Assembly: GCF_016798325.1 (NCBI RefSeq)
Contig: NZ_JAERVO010000007.1
Span: 124,001-188,000, forward strand
From: Marinobacter mangrovi
GTDB lineage: Bacteria > Pseudomonadota > Gammaproteobacteria > Pseudomonadales > Oleiphilaceae
Direction: 5' to 3'
Length of the DNA: 64,000 bases
Shown here: piece by piece, positions 44,682-53,661 of the stretch
Layout: each line of letters opens with the position of its first letter
Position numbering within the stretch: the stretch's first letter is position 1
Made by a program: the position numbers and the translations under genes
Notes under the pieces: model-generated
Database searches by the model: none
Told to the model about the DNA's origin: nothing
Seen by the model: the letters and a program-made list of their open reading frames with translations, nothing else

Positions 44682-46670
44682 CTAGCCCAGCAGCGACTCC
44701 GCCTCGGCCAGTACGTTCTCCACGGTAAAGCCGAACGCCTTGAACAATTCCGGCGCGGGCGCGGATTCGCCGAAGGTGCTCATACCGATCACGTGGCCAT
44801 CCAGTCCCACATACTTGTACCAGCCATCGGGATGGCCGGCTTCAATGGCCAACCGCGCCTTGACGGACGACGGCAGAACCTGTTCCCGATAGTCGGCCGG
44901 CTGGGCGTCGAAGGCATCGCAACTGGGCATGGAGACCACGCGCACAGCCCGTCCCTTCGCGGTGAGGCTGTCGGCCGCGCCCATCGCGAGACTGACTTCC
45001 GAGCCGGTCGCAATCAGGATCAGCTCGGGCTGGCCGTCGCAGTCCTTCAGCACGTACCCGCCTCGCCGGATGTTATCGATCTGTTCGCCGGTACGGGTCT
45101 GGTGAGGTAACCCCTGGCGGGAGAACACCAGCGCAGTGGGCCCGTCTTCGCGGCTTAGGGCCGATTCCCAGGCCACCGCGGTTTCCACCGCGTCCGCCGG
45201 ACGCCAGGTGGACAGGTTGGGCGTGGCCCGCAGCGTGGCCAGCTGTTCGATGGGCTGGTGGGTCGGGCCGTCTTCGCCGAGGCCAATGGAATCGTGGGTG
45301 AACACGTGGATCACCCGCTGCTTCATCAGTGCGGCCATGCGTACGGCGTTGCGCATGTATTCCGAGAAGATCAGGAAGGTGGCGCCGTAGGGCACGAAGC
45401 CGCCATGCAGGGCGATCCCGTTCATGATGGCGGCCATGCCGAATTCCCGCACCCCGTAGTGAACGTAGTTGCCGCCGGGCGTTTCCGCACCGATCGCCTC
45501 GGCGCCGTCCCAGAACGTCAGGTTGGATGGGGCCAGGTCGGCGCTGCCGCCCAGCAGTTCCGGCAGGTTTGGACCCAGGGCATTGAGGCAACCCAGAGAG
45601 GCCTTGCGGGAGGCGATGGATTCGGCCCGAGCTTCGGCCTCACCCACCAGATCCAGCTGATCCAGCGCGGCCGGCAGTTCGCCCGCCATGCGCCGTTCGA
45701 AGTCTTTGGCCGCATCCGGGAAGGCCTCGGCGTAGCGGGCGAAGCGGCGGTTCCACTCGGTTTCCAGCCGGGCGCCGGTGGCCCGGGCATCCCAGCCGTC
45801 GTAGATGGACTGGGGAATATGGAAAGCGGCGTGCGGCCAGTCCAGCTGGATCCGGGCGGCGGCGACTTCCTCTTCGCCCAGTGCGGCGCCGTGGGCCTCT
45901 TCCTTGCCCTGTTTGTTGGGCGCCCCGAAGCCGATCAGGGTCTTGCAGATCAGCAGGCTGGGGCGTTCGCTTTCCGCCCGGGCCTGCTCGATGGCGGCGC
46001 GGATGGACTCAGGGTCATGCCCGTCCACACGCTGGACGTGCCAGTGGTAAGACTCGAAGCGCTTCTTGGTGTCGTCGGTAAACCAGCCTTCCACTTCGCC
46101 GTCGATGGAAATGCCGTTGTCGTCGTAGAACACGATCAGCTTGCCCAGGCCCTGGGTGCCGGCCAGCGCCGCGGCTTCGTGGGAAATGCCTTCCATCAGG
46201 CAGCCGTCGCCCACCAGGCAATAGGTGTGGTGATCGACGATCCGGTGCCCGTCGCGGTTGAACTGGGCGGCCAGCGTGCGCTCGGCCAGCGCCATGCCCA
46301 CGGCGTTGGCGAGGCCCTGGCCCAGTGGACCGGTGGTGGTCTCAATCCCGGGCGTGTAGCCGTACTCCGGGTGCCCCGGCGTTTTCGAGTGCAGCTGGCG
46401 GAATTGCTGAAGATCGTCGAGGCTCACATCGTAACCGGACAGGTGCAGCAGCGCGTATTGCAGCATCGAGCCGTGGCCGTTGGACATCACGAAGCGGTCG
46501 CGGTTGGGCCAGTCCGGGTTGCCGGGGTTGTGGCTCAGGAAATCGTTCCACAGGACTTCGGCGATGTCCGCCTGCCCCATGGGCGCGCCGGGGTGGCCGC
46601 TGGCGGCTTTCTGGACCGCGTCCATGGACAGGGCGCGGACGGCGTTGGCCAATTCGAAACGGGATGGCAT
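44682..46670 (-). CDS. tkt: Transketolase
   Basis: A 662-residue enzyme of normal length, with thiamine diphosphate motif [18 protein letters not shown] then [10 protein letters not shown]-terminal [18 protein letters not shown] and the pyrimidine domain [20 protein letters not shown]. It moves two-carbon units between X5P, E4P and R5P. Placed last in the dhaK-dhaL-tal-tkt operon, it is suited to absorb erythrose 4-phosphate. GAGGAG precedes the start. It may be a second copy beside a housekeeping gene elsewhere. Confidence 0.95.
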   Translation of the reverse strand: MPSRFELANAVRALSMDAVQKAASGHPGAPMGQADIAEVLWNDFLSHNPGNPDWPNRDRFVMSNGHGSMLQYALLHLSGYDVSLDDLQQFRQLHSKTPGHPEYGYTPGIETTTGPLGQGLANAVGMALAERTLAAQFNRDGHRIVDHHTYCLVGDGCLMEGISHEAAALAGTQGLGKLIVFYDDNGISIDGEVEGWFTDDTKKRFESYHWHVQRVDGHDPESIRAAIEQARAESERPSLLICKTLIGFGAPNKQGKEEAHGAALGEEEVAAARIQLDWPHAAFHIPQSIYDGWDARATGARLETEWNRRFARYAEAFPDAAKDFERRMAGELPAALDQLDLVGEAEARAESIASRKASLGCLNALGPNLPELLGGSADLAPSNLTFWDGAEAIGAETPGGNYVHYGVREFGMAAIMNGIALHGGFVPYGATFLIFSEYMRNAVRMAALMKQRVIHVFTHDSIGLGEDGPTHQPIEQLATLRATPNLSTWRPADAVETAVAWESALSREDGPTALVFSRQGLPHQTRTGEQIDNIRRGGYVLKDCDGQPELILIATGSEVSLAMGAADSLTAKGRAVRVVSMPSCDAFDAQPADYREQVLPSSVKARLAIEAGHPDGWYKYVGLDGHVIGMSTFGESAPAPELFKAFGFTVENVLAEAESLLG

Positions 46671-46691
46671 GGGACTCCTCCTCGGAATGGA

Positions 46692-47651
46692 TCAGCGTGC
46701 GGAAAGTCGATCGGCGATCAGCTGTTCCAGGCGCTCTTGATCAGCGGCGAAACGGCGGATGCCTTCGGCCAGTTTGTCGTTGGCCATGGCGTCCTGGTTG
46801 TGGCCCCAGCGGAAGTCCGCTTCGGACAGGGGGGGCGCGGGCTGGCCGTTCCCGCCGGACAGGCGGACCTGTGGCTCGACCGGACCCTCGGCAGCGGCCA
46901 GTTCCTCCAGCAGTGCCGGCGAGATGGTCAATCGCGGGCAGCCGGCCAGCGCCAGTACCTGGCCGGTGTTGCGGAAGCTGGCGCCCATCACCACGGTGTC
47001 GTAGCCGCCCGCGTCGACCCGCTCACAGACGCCGCGCACGAAGCGCACGCCGGGATCGTTGGCCGGCGTGTAGTCCTCGCCGGTTTGCTGTTTGTACCAG
47101 TCGGTGACCCGGCCCACGAAGGGGGAAACCAGGAATACGCCGGCATCGAAACAGGCCTGGGCCTGGGCATCACTGAACAGCAGCGTCAGGTTGCACTGGA
47201 TGCCTTTCTTCTCCAGCACCTCGGCGGCGCGGATCCCTTCCCAGGTGGAGGCCAGCTTGATCAGGACGCGCTCGCGGCTGACGCCCCGTTTGTCGTACTG
47301 CTCGATCAACTCAAACGCCTTGCGGATGCTGGCGTCGGTGTCGAAGGACAGGCGTGCCGCCACTTCGGTGGACACCCGGCCGGGCACCAAATGGGCGATT
47401 TCGCAGCCCATGGCCACGGACAGCACGTCGACCGCCTGCGAGACCTGCTGTGAGCGCTCGGCGTCGGAGCCGGCGATGGCCTGCAGCTCCCGGTCGATCA
47501 GCGGTTGGTAGTCGGGCAGTTCGAAGGCCTTGAGAATCAGTGACGGGTTGGTGGTGGCGTCCTGCGGTGTGTAGCGCCGCATGACGGCCAGGTCACCGGT
47601 GTCGGCGACGACCAGGGAATGGGCTTTGAGGGCGTCGAGTTGCGATGGCAT
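46692..47651 (-). CDS. tal: Transaldolase
   Basis: A 319-residue TalB-type enzyme from the ATG at 47651 (GAGGAG upstream). The Schiff-base lysine is in RVLIKLASTWEG (Lys132), with TTNPSLILKAF and NLTLLFSDAQAQACFDAGV as family blocks. It condenses erythrose 4-phosphate with a three-carbon unit from fructose 6-phosphate. It lies 21 nt before the transketolase gene. Confidence 0.95.
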   Translation of the reverse strand: MPSQLDALKAHSLVVADTGDLAVMRRYTPQDATTNPSLILKAFELPDYQPLIDRELQAIAGSDAERSQQVSQAVDVLSVAMGCEIAHLVPGRVSTEVAARLSFDTDASIRKAFELIEQYDKRGVSRERVLIKLASTWEGIRAAEVLEKKGIQCNLTLLFSDAQAQACFDAGVFLVSPFVGRVTDWYKQQTGEDYTPANDPGVRFVRGVCERVDAGGYDTVVMGASFRNTGQVLALAGCPRLTISPALLEELAAAEGPVEPQVRLSGGNGQPAPPLSEADFRWGHNQDAMANDKLAEGIRRFAADQERLEQLIADRLSAR

Positions 47652-47872
47652 GACTGGGCTCCTCGTTATCTGGGAACGGCAAAATGTGGGTGCTGTGATC
47701 GTTGAATCCATGGAAACCGGGACCGGTGAGCATCAGGCTCGGTGCCGGTGGTGTTCAGCCATCACCGTGTCCGCTGGGGCGGTGTCACAAAGGTGACGGC
47801 GTCAGCGGTTTGAAGCAGGGAAGGCACGCCGGGGCGCCGGCTCTGAACGGCGACGCCCAGGAATCGACGGCC

Positions 47873-48526
47873 TCAGGCCGCCTGTTGCTGCAGGCGGGAC
47901 TCGGTGCTGTCCGCCAGTTGGGTCAGGAGCAGGCAGCAGGATACCGCGCCGGCATCCAGGTGACCCCGTGAACGCTCGCCCAGTCGGGCCGACCGTCCGA
48001 TGTTCGAGACCAGGTCCCGGGTCGATTCCTTGCCCTGTTCGGCACTCTGACGCATCCGTTCCAGCGCCACGGTGAAATCGTCGCCGTTGGCCACCGCGTG
48101 CTGGTAAGCCTCGACGGCCGGCACCAGCGTATCCAGCAGACACTTGTCGCCCACCTGCGCATCGCTGATGTCCTGCAGCGAGCGCAACCCGTTGGCCAGC
48201 ATCTCGCCGAAGGCAGCCTCGTCGATCGTGTCCTTGTCCTTGACGGCCGTGGCCATGCCCAGGAACAGGCTGCCGTACAGCGGTCCCATGGAGCCGCCGA
48301 TGGAGCCCATCAGCACGCTGGCCAGTTTGCCCAGGCCCTTGGACAGGGACAGCGACTGGCCGTCGATGGCTTCACCGCACTGGCGAAAGCCTTTCGCCAT
48401 ATTGATGCCGTGGTCGCCGTCGCCGATGGCGCCGTCCACTTCGCTGAGGTAATTCTTGTTTTCCAGAATGATGGCCACGAGATCCTGCAGGATGTCATGG
48501 CCTTTCGAGGTATCCAGGTAGTACAT
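47873..48526 (-). CDS. DhaL-type ATP-binding subunit of a ketose kinase
   Basis: A 217-residue DhaL-like protein from the ATG at 48526. The Mg-ATP Asp cluster is DGAIGDGDHGINMAKGF (Asp36, Asp38, His39), followed by LGKLASVLMGSIGGSMGPLYGSLF and SARLGERSRGHLDAGA. Together with the DhaK-like partner it should phosphorylate a dihydroxyacetone-like ketose. Context points to erythrulose rather than glycerone. In Mycobacterium smegmatis LerK the two domains are fused; here they are separate genes. Confidence 0.85.
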   Translation of the reverse strand: MYYLDTSKGHDILQDLVAIILENKNYLSEVDGAIGDGDHGINMAKGFRQCGEAIDGQSLSLSKGLGKLASVLMGSIGGSMGPLYGSLFLGMATAVKDKDTIDEAAFGEMLANGLRSLQDISDAQVGDKCLLDTLVPAVEAYQHAVANGDDFTVALERMRQSAEQGKESTRDLVSNIGRSARLGERSRGHLDAGAVSCCLLLTQLADSTESRLQQQAA

Positions 48527-48552
48527 GATCGGTCTCCCAGGTGGCCGCGGGA

Positions 48553-49548
48553 TTACTGGCTGAGCGCCAGGGATGTTGCCGGGGCATCGAGCAATGTTTT
48601 CAGTTCGTCGTCCAGTTTCATCAGGGTGAGAGTGGCGCCCATCATCTCCAGCGACGTGAAGTAGTTGCCGATATAGGTGCGATGTACCGTTATGCCCGCC
48701 TCTTCCAGGATGTCCGCCACGTCGGCGTAGAGCAGGTTCAGCTCCATCACCGGTGTGGCACCCAGGCCGGAGACCAGCACGGCCACGTCGTCGCCCCGGT
48801 TGAACGGCCGGTCTTCGAGAATCGGCTTGCACATCGTGGCGGCCATCTCTTTTGCCGAGGTGAGATCGGTAACCTCAATGCCCGGTTCGCCGTGGTGGCC
48901 GATGCCCAGTTCCATCTTGCCCGGCTCGATGGAGAAATTCGGTTTGCCGTTGGCGGGAATGGTGCAGCTTGAGAGGCCCACGCCGATGCTGGAGCAGGCG
49001 TCGACCGCCTTCTGCGCCAGGCGGATGACTTCGCTCAGGTTGTCGCCCCGGGCCGCGGCGGCGCCGCCGATCTTCCACATCATGATCTCGCCGGCCACGC
49101 CGCGCCGCTTGTCGCGCTGATCGGCGGGGGCCGAGGCCACATCATCCCGGGCGACCACGGTCTGCACCTCGATGTCGTCCAGTTCGGCCATCTGACGGGC
49201 GAGCTTCACGTTCATGTTGTCGCCGGCGTAGTTGCCGTAGAGACAGGCCACGCCCCGGCCGCGATCGGCCGCCGCGAAGGCCTTGTGGAAAGCGTCGGCC
49301 GTGGGGGAGGAAAAGATTTCGCCGATCGCGACGGCGTCACACAGCCCTTCGCCGACGTAGCCCAGGAAGGCAGGTTCGTGGCCGGAGCCGCCGCCGGTGA
49401 CCACGCCCACTTTGTCCGCGTCGACGTTGCCGGCGTATTTCAGGACCCGTGGATGGTCGGTGGCCGCGTAGAGAGTGGGGGAGGCGCGCAGATAGCCGCG
49501 TACGGCGTCATCCACCACGTTGTCGGGATCGTTGATGATGCGTTGCAT
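48553..49548 (-). CDS. DhaK-type substrate-binding subunit, probable erythrulose kinase
   Basis: A 331-residue protein from the ATG at 49548 (GAGGAAGG upstream). DhaK features are VTGGGSGHEPAFLGYVGEGL, GNYAGDNMNVKLA, GKMELGIGHHGEPGI with the substrate-binding His (218/219), and GLGATPVMELN. No PTS subunit (DhaM) is nearby, so the kinase is ATP-dependent. It is the first gene of the leftward operon, opposite the rpiB-like gene. The glycerone kinase alternative cannot be excluded by sequence alone. Confidence 0.85.
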   Translation of the reverse strand: MQRIINDPDNVVDDAVRGYLRASPTLYAATDHPRVLKYAGNVDADKVGVVTGGGSGHEPAFLGYVGEGLCDAVAIGEIFSSPTADAFHKAFAAADRGRGVACLYGNYAGDNMNVKLARQMAELDDIEVQTVVARDDVASAPADQRDKRRGVAGEIMMWKIGGAAAARGDNLSEVIRLAQKAVDACSSIGVGLSSCTIPANGKPNFSIEPGKMELGIGHHGEPGIEVTDLTSAKEMAATMCKPILEDRPFNRGDDVAVLVSGLGATPVMELNLLYADVADILEEAGITVHRTYIGNYFTSLEMMGATLTLMKLDDELKTLLDAPATSLALSQ

Positions 49549-49982
49549 GGGACCTTCCTCATGGACGGGTTGTTTTTGTGAATCCAATGATCGACCGAGA
49601 GTTCATCTTAGAAGGCTCCCGGTCCGACGCCCAGCACGCGGGTTGAGGTGCGTACTCCAGAAGCCGCAATCGTCCACCCGAGTGATTTATGTTCTATATG
49701 CGATCAAATGTTTAGGTATTTGTCCGTAGGCTGTCAAGGTTCTTTGTCCGACCTCGTGTTCGTCTTTTGTCTAATATTTGCCCGGTTTTTGTCGCTATAG
49801 TCCATAAAAACAGGAGGTTATATCGAGTCGCTTGACCGACTCTTCGCTTTGCTCGGCTCGCATTATTTTGATCAATCATTGCAATTTTGCACGCTTAGGC
49901 TTTACAAATGTTCTTGCGTTGATAATTTGTATGTGTGCCTGCCGGCATGGGGTCGGCGGCCAGTCGAGTGGGAGGTCTGTCC
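49549..49982. promoter_or_regulatory. Divergent control region with four phased TTTGTC repeats
   Basis: A 434-nt region between the dhaK-like and rpiB-like genes. TTTGTC occurs at 49719, 49743, 49766 and 49788, so the spacing is 24, 23 and 22 nt, about two helical turns each. SorC/DeoR-type regulators often bind such spaced repeats, and a SorC gene is in the locus. The remainder is AT-rich; specific promoters were not assigned. Confidence 0.55.
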
Positions 49983-50468
49983 ATGTCTGATGCAAATGGC
50001 GTCGGAAAAGGGGCGTTGCGGGTTGCTTTCGGTGGCGACGAGGCCGCATTCGAGCTCAAGGAAATTCTGATGGCGCATGCCCGCGCTCTGGGGTTCGAGG
50101 TGGTGGATTTCGGCACCTATAATGCCGAGCCGGTGCTCTATCCGGATGTGGCGGTGCGTGTGGCGCAGGCGATCAGCGCCGGTGAGGCGGATCGGGCTGT
50201 GCTGGTGTGCGGCACCGGTATCGGCGTCGCGATCTCGGCCAACAAAGTGCGCGGTATCCGGGCGGCCCAGGCGCACGATACCTATTCGGCGGCCAAGGCA
50301 CGGTCCAGTAACGATGCCCAGGTCGTCACGCTCGGGGCTCGCGTCGTCGGCCCGGAGCTGGCCAAGAATATCGTGACGGCCTTTCTGGAAACGGAGTTCG
50401 GCGGTGGTGCGTCGGTCGACAAGGTGTCGCGTATCCAGGATTACGAGCGGGAGTTCTTTCGGGACTGA
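49983..50468 (+). CDS. RpiB/LacAB-family isomerase, probable D-erythrulose-4-phosphate isomerase
   Basis: A 161-residue protein from the ATG at 49983 (GGGAGG upstream). It has the RpiB pattern VAFGGDEAAFELKEILMAHA, the catalytic Cys76 in VLVCGTGIGVAISANKVRGIRA and His98 in AQAHDTYSAAKARSSNDAQV. In erythritol/threitol pathways RpiB homologues (EryI, DerI) convert D-erythrulose 4-phosphate to D-erythrose 4-phosphate. The context supports that role over ribose 5-phosphate isomerase. Confidence 0.85.
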   Translation: MSDANGVGKGALRVAFGGDEAAFELKEILMAHARALGFEVVDFGTYNAEPVLYPDVAVRVAQAISAGEADRAVLVCGTGIGVAISANKVRGIRAAQAHDTYSAAKARSSNDAQVVTLGARVVGPELAKNIVTAFLETEFGGGASVDKVSRIQDYEREFFRD

Positions 50469-50563
50469 GCGGTGATTTCCGATACAACTGATCGGTAATC
50501 GTTCGCCTGTTCATTGTGCTATGGTGTGGCGGTCCAATATTACAGCCGTTGCGAGACCCTGCC

Positions 50564-51544
50564 ATGGAAGAAAAGATTGAGAGCGCCGACATCAGCCTGA
50601 TGACCGAGATCGCCACCCTGTATTACGTGGAAGGCGAGACTCAGGAGGTGATTTCAAAGCGCCTCAATGTGTCCCGGGTGAAGGTGGGGCGTCTGCTCAA
50701 GCGGGCGCATGCCGAGGGTGTGGTGGATGTGCGGGTGCGTCAGCATCCTTCTGCGAGCGCGGAGCTGGAGAAGGAATTGTTGCGCCGCTTCAACATCAAG
50801 CGAGCCCTGATCGCTCTCGATCACGCGGATGAGGATACCCAGCGGGCCGGCGTGGCCAGTCTGGTGGCGGATCATCTGTCGCGGACCCTGCGCGACGGCT
50901 CGATTGTCGCCGTGGGCATGGGGCGCAACGTCGGTGCGGTGGCCGAGAACACCTTTGATCAGGGAGAGCGCAAGTGCTCCTTCGTCTGTGCCATCGGTGG
51001 ATCGCTGCGGGCCGGCGAATATATGAATCCGGATCATATCTGTCGCCGGCTGGCGATGAAGTTCGGTGGCGACAGTGAAACCCTGTATGCGCCGGCCCTG
51101 GTCCAGAATCCCGAATTGCGGGATGCCATGTACGAGAACCCGACCGTGCGCCAGACCATGGATCGCGCACGGCGTGCAGACATTGCCCTGATCGGGGTCG
51201 GGGATGTCAGCGAGAACAGCAACATGGTACGAATGGGCTGGTTCTCGCCGGAAGAAATTGCCGAGGCCCGGTTGTCCGGGACGGTTGGCGACATGATGGG
51301 GTACGACTTTATCGACCTGTACGGGAATCCGTCAGTGACGCCCATGCAGGGGCGGGTGATCGGTCTGAGTATCAGCGACCTCGCGCGCATCCCCGATGTG
51401 ATTGCCATCGCCAGTGAAAACACCAAGGCTGTCGGCATCCTGGGTGCCCTGCGGACCGGCGTGATCGATACGCTGGCGACCAGTGTGACCAATGCCCATA
51501 CCATCCTGCGCCTGGACGAGGCTACGCCCGACACCAAAGGGTGA
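50564..51544 (+). CDS. SorC-family transcriptional regulator of the tetritol locus
   Basis: A 326-residue protein with an N-terminal helix-turn-helix (IATLYYVEGETQEVISKRLNVSRVKVGRLLKRAH) and a C-terminal sugar-binding NagB/RpiA-like domain (VAVGMGRNVGAVAENTF, ADIALIGVGDVSENS). SorC regulators sense phosphorylated sugars; EryD of Brucella belongs to this group. It should control the divergent promoters at 49549-49982 and possibly the one at 51545. Confidence 0.85.
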   Translation: MEEKIESADISLMTEIATLYYVEGETQEVISKRLNVSRVKVGRLLKRAHAEGVVDVRVRQHPSASAELEKELLRRFNIKRALIALDHADEDTQRAGVASLVADHLSRTLRDGSIVAVGMGRNVGAVAENTFDQGERKCSFVCAIGGSLRAGEYMNPDHICRRLAMKFGGDSETLYAPALVQNPELRDAMYENPTVRQTMDRARRADIALIGVGDVSENSNMVRMGWFSPEEIAEARLSGTVGDMMGYDFIDLYGNPSVTPMQGRVIGLSISDLARIPDVIAIASENTKAVGILGALRTGVIDTLATSVTNAHTILRLDEATPDTKG

Positions 51545-51827
51545 TGGGTATTCGCTCGTCCCTCTCAAGCCCTTCTCCCGCCGCGCTGAACATTTGAACG
51601 CATGCCGTTTATGCGCGCGCCTTGTTTTCGCCCGATTTTTATTCAAATTCCCGAATGTGTTTTTGTGAATAAAATTAAATCGTTAAAAATCAGTTATATA
51701 TAATATTAGACTAAAGTCGAATAAATAATTTCAGACGCGTTGTTGACGTGAGCGCCCTGAGCGTTCTTAATGCAAATGTACACAACAAGATCAAATGAAA
51801 AGGCTTTGTCAGCCAGAGGAGGCCCTC
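51545..51827 (+). promoter_or_regulatory. AT-rich promoter region of the eltD operon with inverted repeat
   Basis: TTTTATTCA (51637-51645) and TGAATAAAA (51666-51674) form a perfect 9-bp inverted repeat. An AT-rich stretch follows (TTATATATAATATTAG, about 51694-51709) with a probable -10. It may hold an operator or mark the end of the sorC transcript. Confidence 0.5.
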
Positions 51828-52940
51828 ATGAACGAAACGCTCGCCCAAACCGAATCTTCGGAAATCACCATCCCCAAAACCATGCGCGCGATTGTGGCCT
51901 ATGCCCCTGGCGACTATCGGCTCGAGGAAGTCGATGTGCCCGAGATTGGCGAGAAGGAAATCCTGGTCAAGGTCGAGGCCTGCGGTATCTGCGCCGGTGA
52001 CCTGAAAGCCTATGAAGGCGCCCCCAGCTTCTGGGGTGACGAGGAGCAACCGGCCTACATCAAGGCGCCGATGATTCCCGGCCACGAATTCGTCGGTCGT
52101 GTGGTCAAAATGGGGCCGGGCGCCAAAGGTTTCGAGATTGGCGACCGCGTGATCTCCGAACAGATCGTGCCCTGCTGGGACTGCCGCTTCTGCAACCGGG
52201 GCCAGTACTGGATGTGCGAAAAGCACGACGTGTACGGCTTCCAGAACAACGTCAACGGCGGCATGGCCGAGTACATGAAGTTTCCCAAGGAAGCCATCAA
52301 CCACAAGCTGCCGGAAAACGTGCCGATCGAGAACATCGTGCTGACCGAGCCGTTCTCCTGCTCCATGCATGCCGTGGAACGAGCGCAGATCCAGCTGGGG
52401 GACATCGTCGTCCTGTCCGGCGCCGGCACCCTGGGCCTGGGCATGATCGGCCCGGCCAAGAAATCCGGCCCGGCCAAGCTGGTGGTGCTCGACCTGCACG
52501 GTGAACGCCTGGAGCTGGCCAAGAAGTTCGGGGCGGACGTGGTGCTCAACCCGCGCGAGGAAGACGTGGTCCAGATCGTCAAGGACATGACCGACGGCTA
52601 CGGCTGCGACATCTACATCGAGGCCACCGGGGCCCCGAAATCCGTGGAGCAGGGGCTGGCGATGCTGCGCAAGTTGGGCCGCTTCGTGGAGTTCAGCGTG
52701 TTCAAGGATCCCGTGACCGTGGACTGGAGCATCATCAGCGACCGCAAGGAGCTGGATGTGCTCGGCGCCCACCTGGGGCCCTACTGCTATCCGCACGTCA
52801 TTGAGGGCATCGAGAGCGGTGACTTCCCGACCGACGGCGTGGTGACCCACAAGCTGCCGCTGGAAGAGTTCCACAAGGGCATCGACCTGATGAAGAACGA
52901 CACCAGCGCCCTGAAGATCATGCTGGTTCCGGACCTGTAA
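51828..52940 (+). CDS. eltD: Erythritol/L-threitol dehydrogenase-like zinc alcohol dehydrogenase
   Basis: A 370-residue medium-chain dehydrogenase from the ATG at 51828 (GAGGAGG). Catalytic zinc ligands are Cys55 (ACGICAGDLKAYEG) and His86 in PGHEFVG. The structural zinc site is CWDCRFCNRGQYWMC (116, 119, 122, 130). The Rossmann motif is GAGTLGLGMIG. Blocks such as DRVISEQIVPCW, VDWSIISD and KELDVLGAHLGPYC match, from memory, M. smegmatis EltD very closely. It should oxidise erythritol or L-threitol to L-erythrulose with NAD. Confidence 0.85.
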   Translation: MNETLAQTESSEITIPKTMRAIVAYAPGDYRLEEVDVPEIGEKEILVKVEACGICAGDLKAYEGAPSFWGDEEQPAYIKAPMIPGHEFVGRVVKMGPGAKGFEIGDRVISEQIVPCWDCRFCNRGQYWMCEKHDVYGFQNNVNGGMAEYMKFPKEAINHKLPENVPIENIVLTEPFSCSMHAVERAQIQLGDIVVLSGAGTLGLGMIGPAKKSGPAKLVVLDLHGERLELAKKFGADVVLNPREEDVVQIVKDMTDGYGCDIYIEATGAPKSVEQGLAMLRKLGRFVEFSVFKDPVTVDWSIISDRKELDVLGAHLGPYCYPHVIEGIESGDFPTDGVVTHKLPLEEFHKGIDLMKNDTSALKIMLVPDL

Positions 52941-53004
52941 GGCCGGACACCGACAACGCAAACGACAACTGTGACCAACAATAACAGCCAGAGGTCGACC
53001 TGCC

Positions 53005-53661
53005 ATGAATGCACCGGCCAGCATTGCCGCCGTTAGCGGTCCCCTGAAGCGGCCCCGCGTTGCCGCGGCGATCATCGCTGCGGTTATTCTCCTGATCCTG
53101 ATGGGCCTGGACACCAAGGTGGTGGTCATGGGCTCCGACGAGGACGTCCAGGACGACGTGTTCTCGCCCCAGCAATACGGTGAGGCGCACTTCCCGGATA
53201 TCCGCACCTTCGTCGAGGATAAAGCCGTCACCGCCGATGTGCTGGCCGCGGCCATTGCCCAGGACAAGAGCGCCGCCGGCAAGGAATACGGCACCCCGGC
53301 CGGTATCGGCCCGATCATGCCGGTCAGCTTCACCGGCGTGGCCGGCGAGGAAAAAGCGGGTATCTATTCTGTAGCCGTTCCCGGCCTGCCCGATGGGGTG
53401 GCGGTGCGCGTCCAGACCGGCCCGGCCATCAACGGCACGGCCCTGCGCGACGCCACCGGCGAGATTTCATTCGGCCAGTTCACCAACCAGATCGAGTACC
53501 AGAACGCCGGCGCGGGCATCAACAACGCCATGAAGGCGGACGTACTGGCGGACATCGATACTGACAACCTCACCGGCAAGACCATCGAGGTCACCGGCGT
53601 GTTCAAGCTGATCAACCCGAAGAACTGGCTGGTGACGCCGGTAAGGCTGAGTGTGCAATGA
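53005..53661 (+). CDS. DUF2291 family membrane-anchored protein
   Basis: A 218-residue protein with one N-terminal membrane helix (AAAIIAAVILLILMGLDTKVVVMG) and a periplasmic domain (VFSPQQYGEAHFPDIRTFVE, VPGLPDGVAVRVQTGPAING, GEISFGQFTNQIEYQN). DUF2291 genes recur just upstream of ribose-type ABC transporter genes in sugar-alcohol loci, as here (4-nt overlap with the ATPase gene). Function is unknown; an accessory role in transport is inference. Confidence 0.85.
   Translation: MNAPASIAAVSGPLKRPRVAAAIIAAVILLILMGLDTKVVVMGSDEDVQDDVFSPQQYGEAHFPDIRTFVEDKAVTADVLAAAIAQDKSAAGKEYGTPAGIGPIMPVSFTGVAGEEKAGIYSVAVPGLPDGVAVRVQTGPAINGTALRDATGEISFGQFTNQIEYQNAGAGINNAMKADVLADIDTDNLTGKTIEVTGVFKLINPKNWLVTPVRLSVQ

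Noticed and set aside
45258-47453. Plus-strand open frame of 731 codons opposite transketolase and transaldolase
   Set aside because: Antisense shadow across two clear genes and the gap between them; low-complexity composition.
49983-50468. Calling the RpiB-like gene a housekeeping ribose-5-phosphate isomerase
   Set aside because: Family membership allows it, but linkage with the EltD-like dehydrogenase, DhaKL and SorC regulator favours the erythrulose-phosphate role; left open in the entry.
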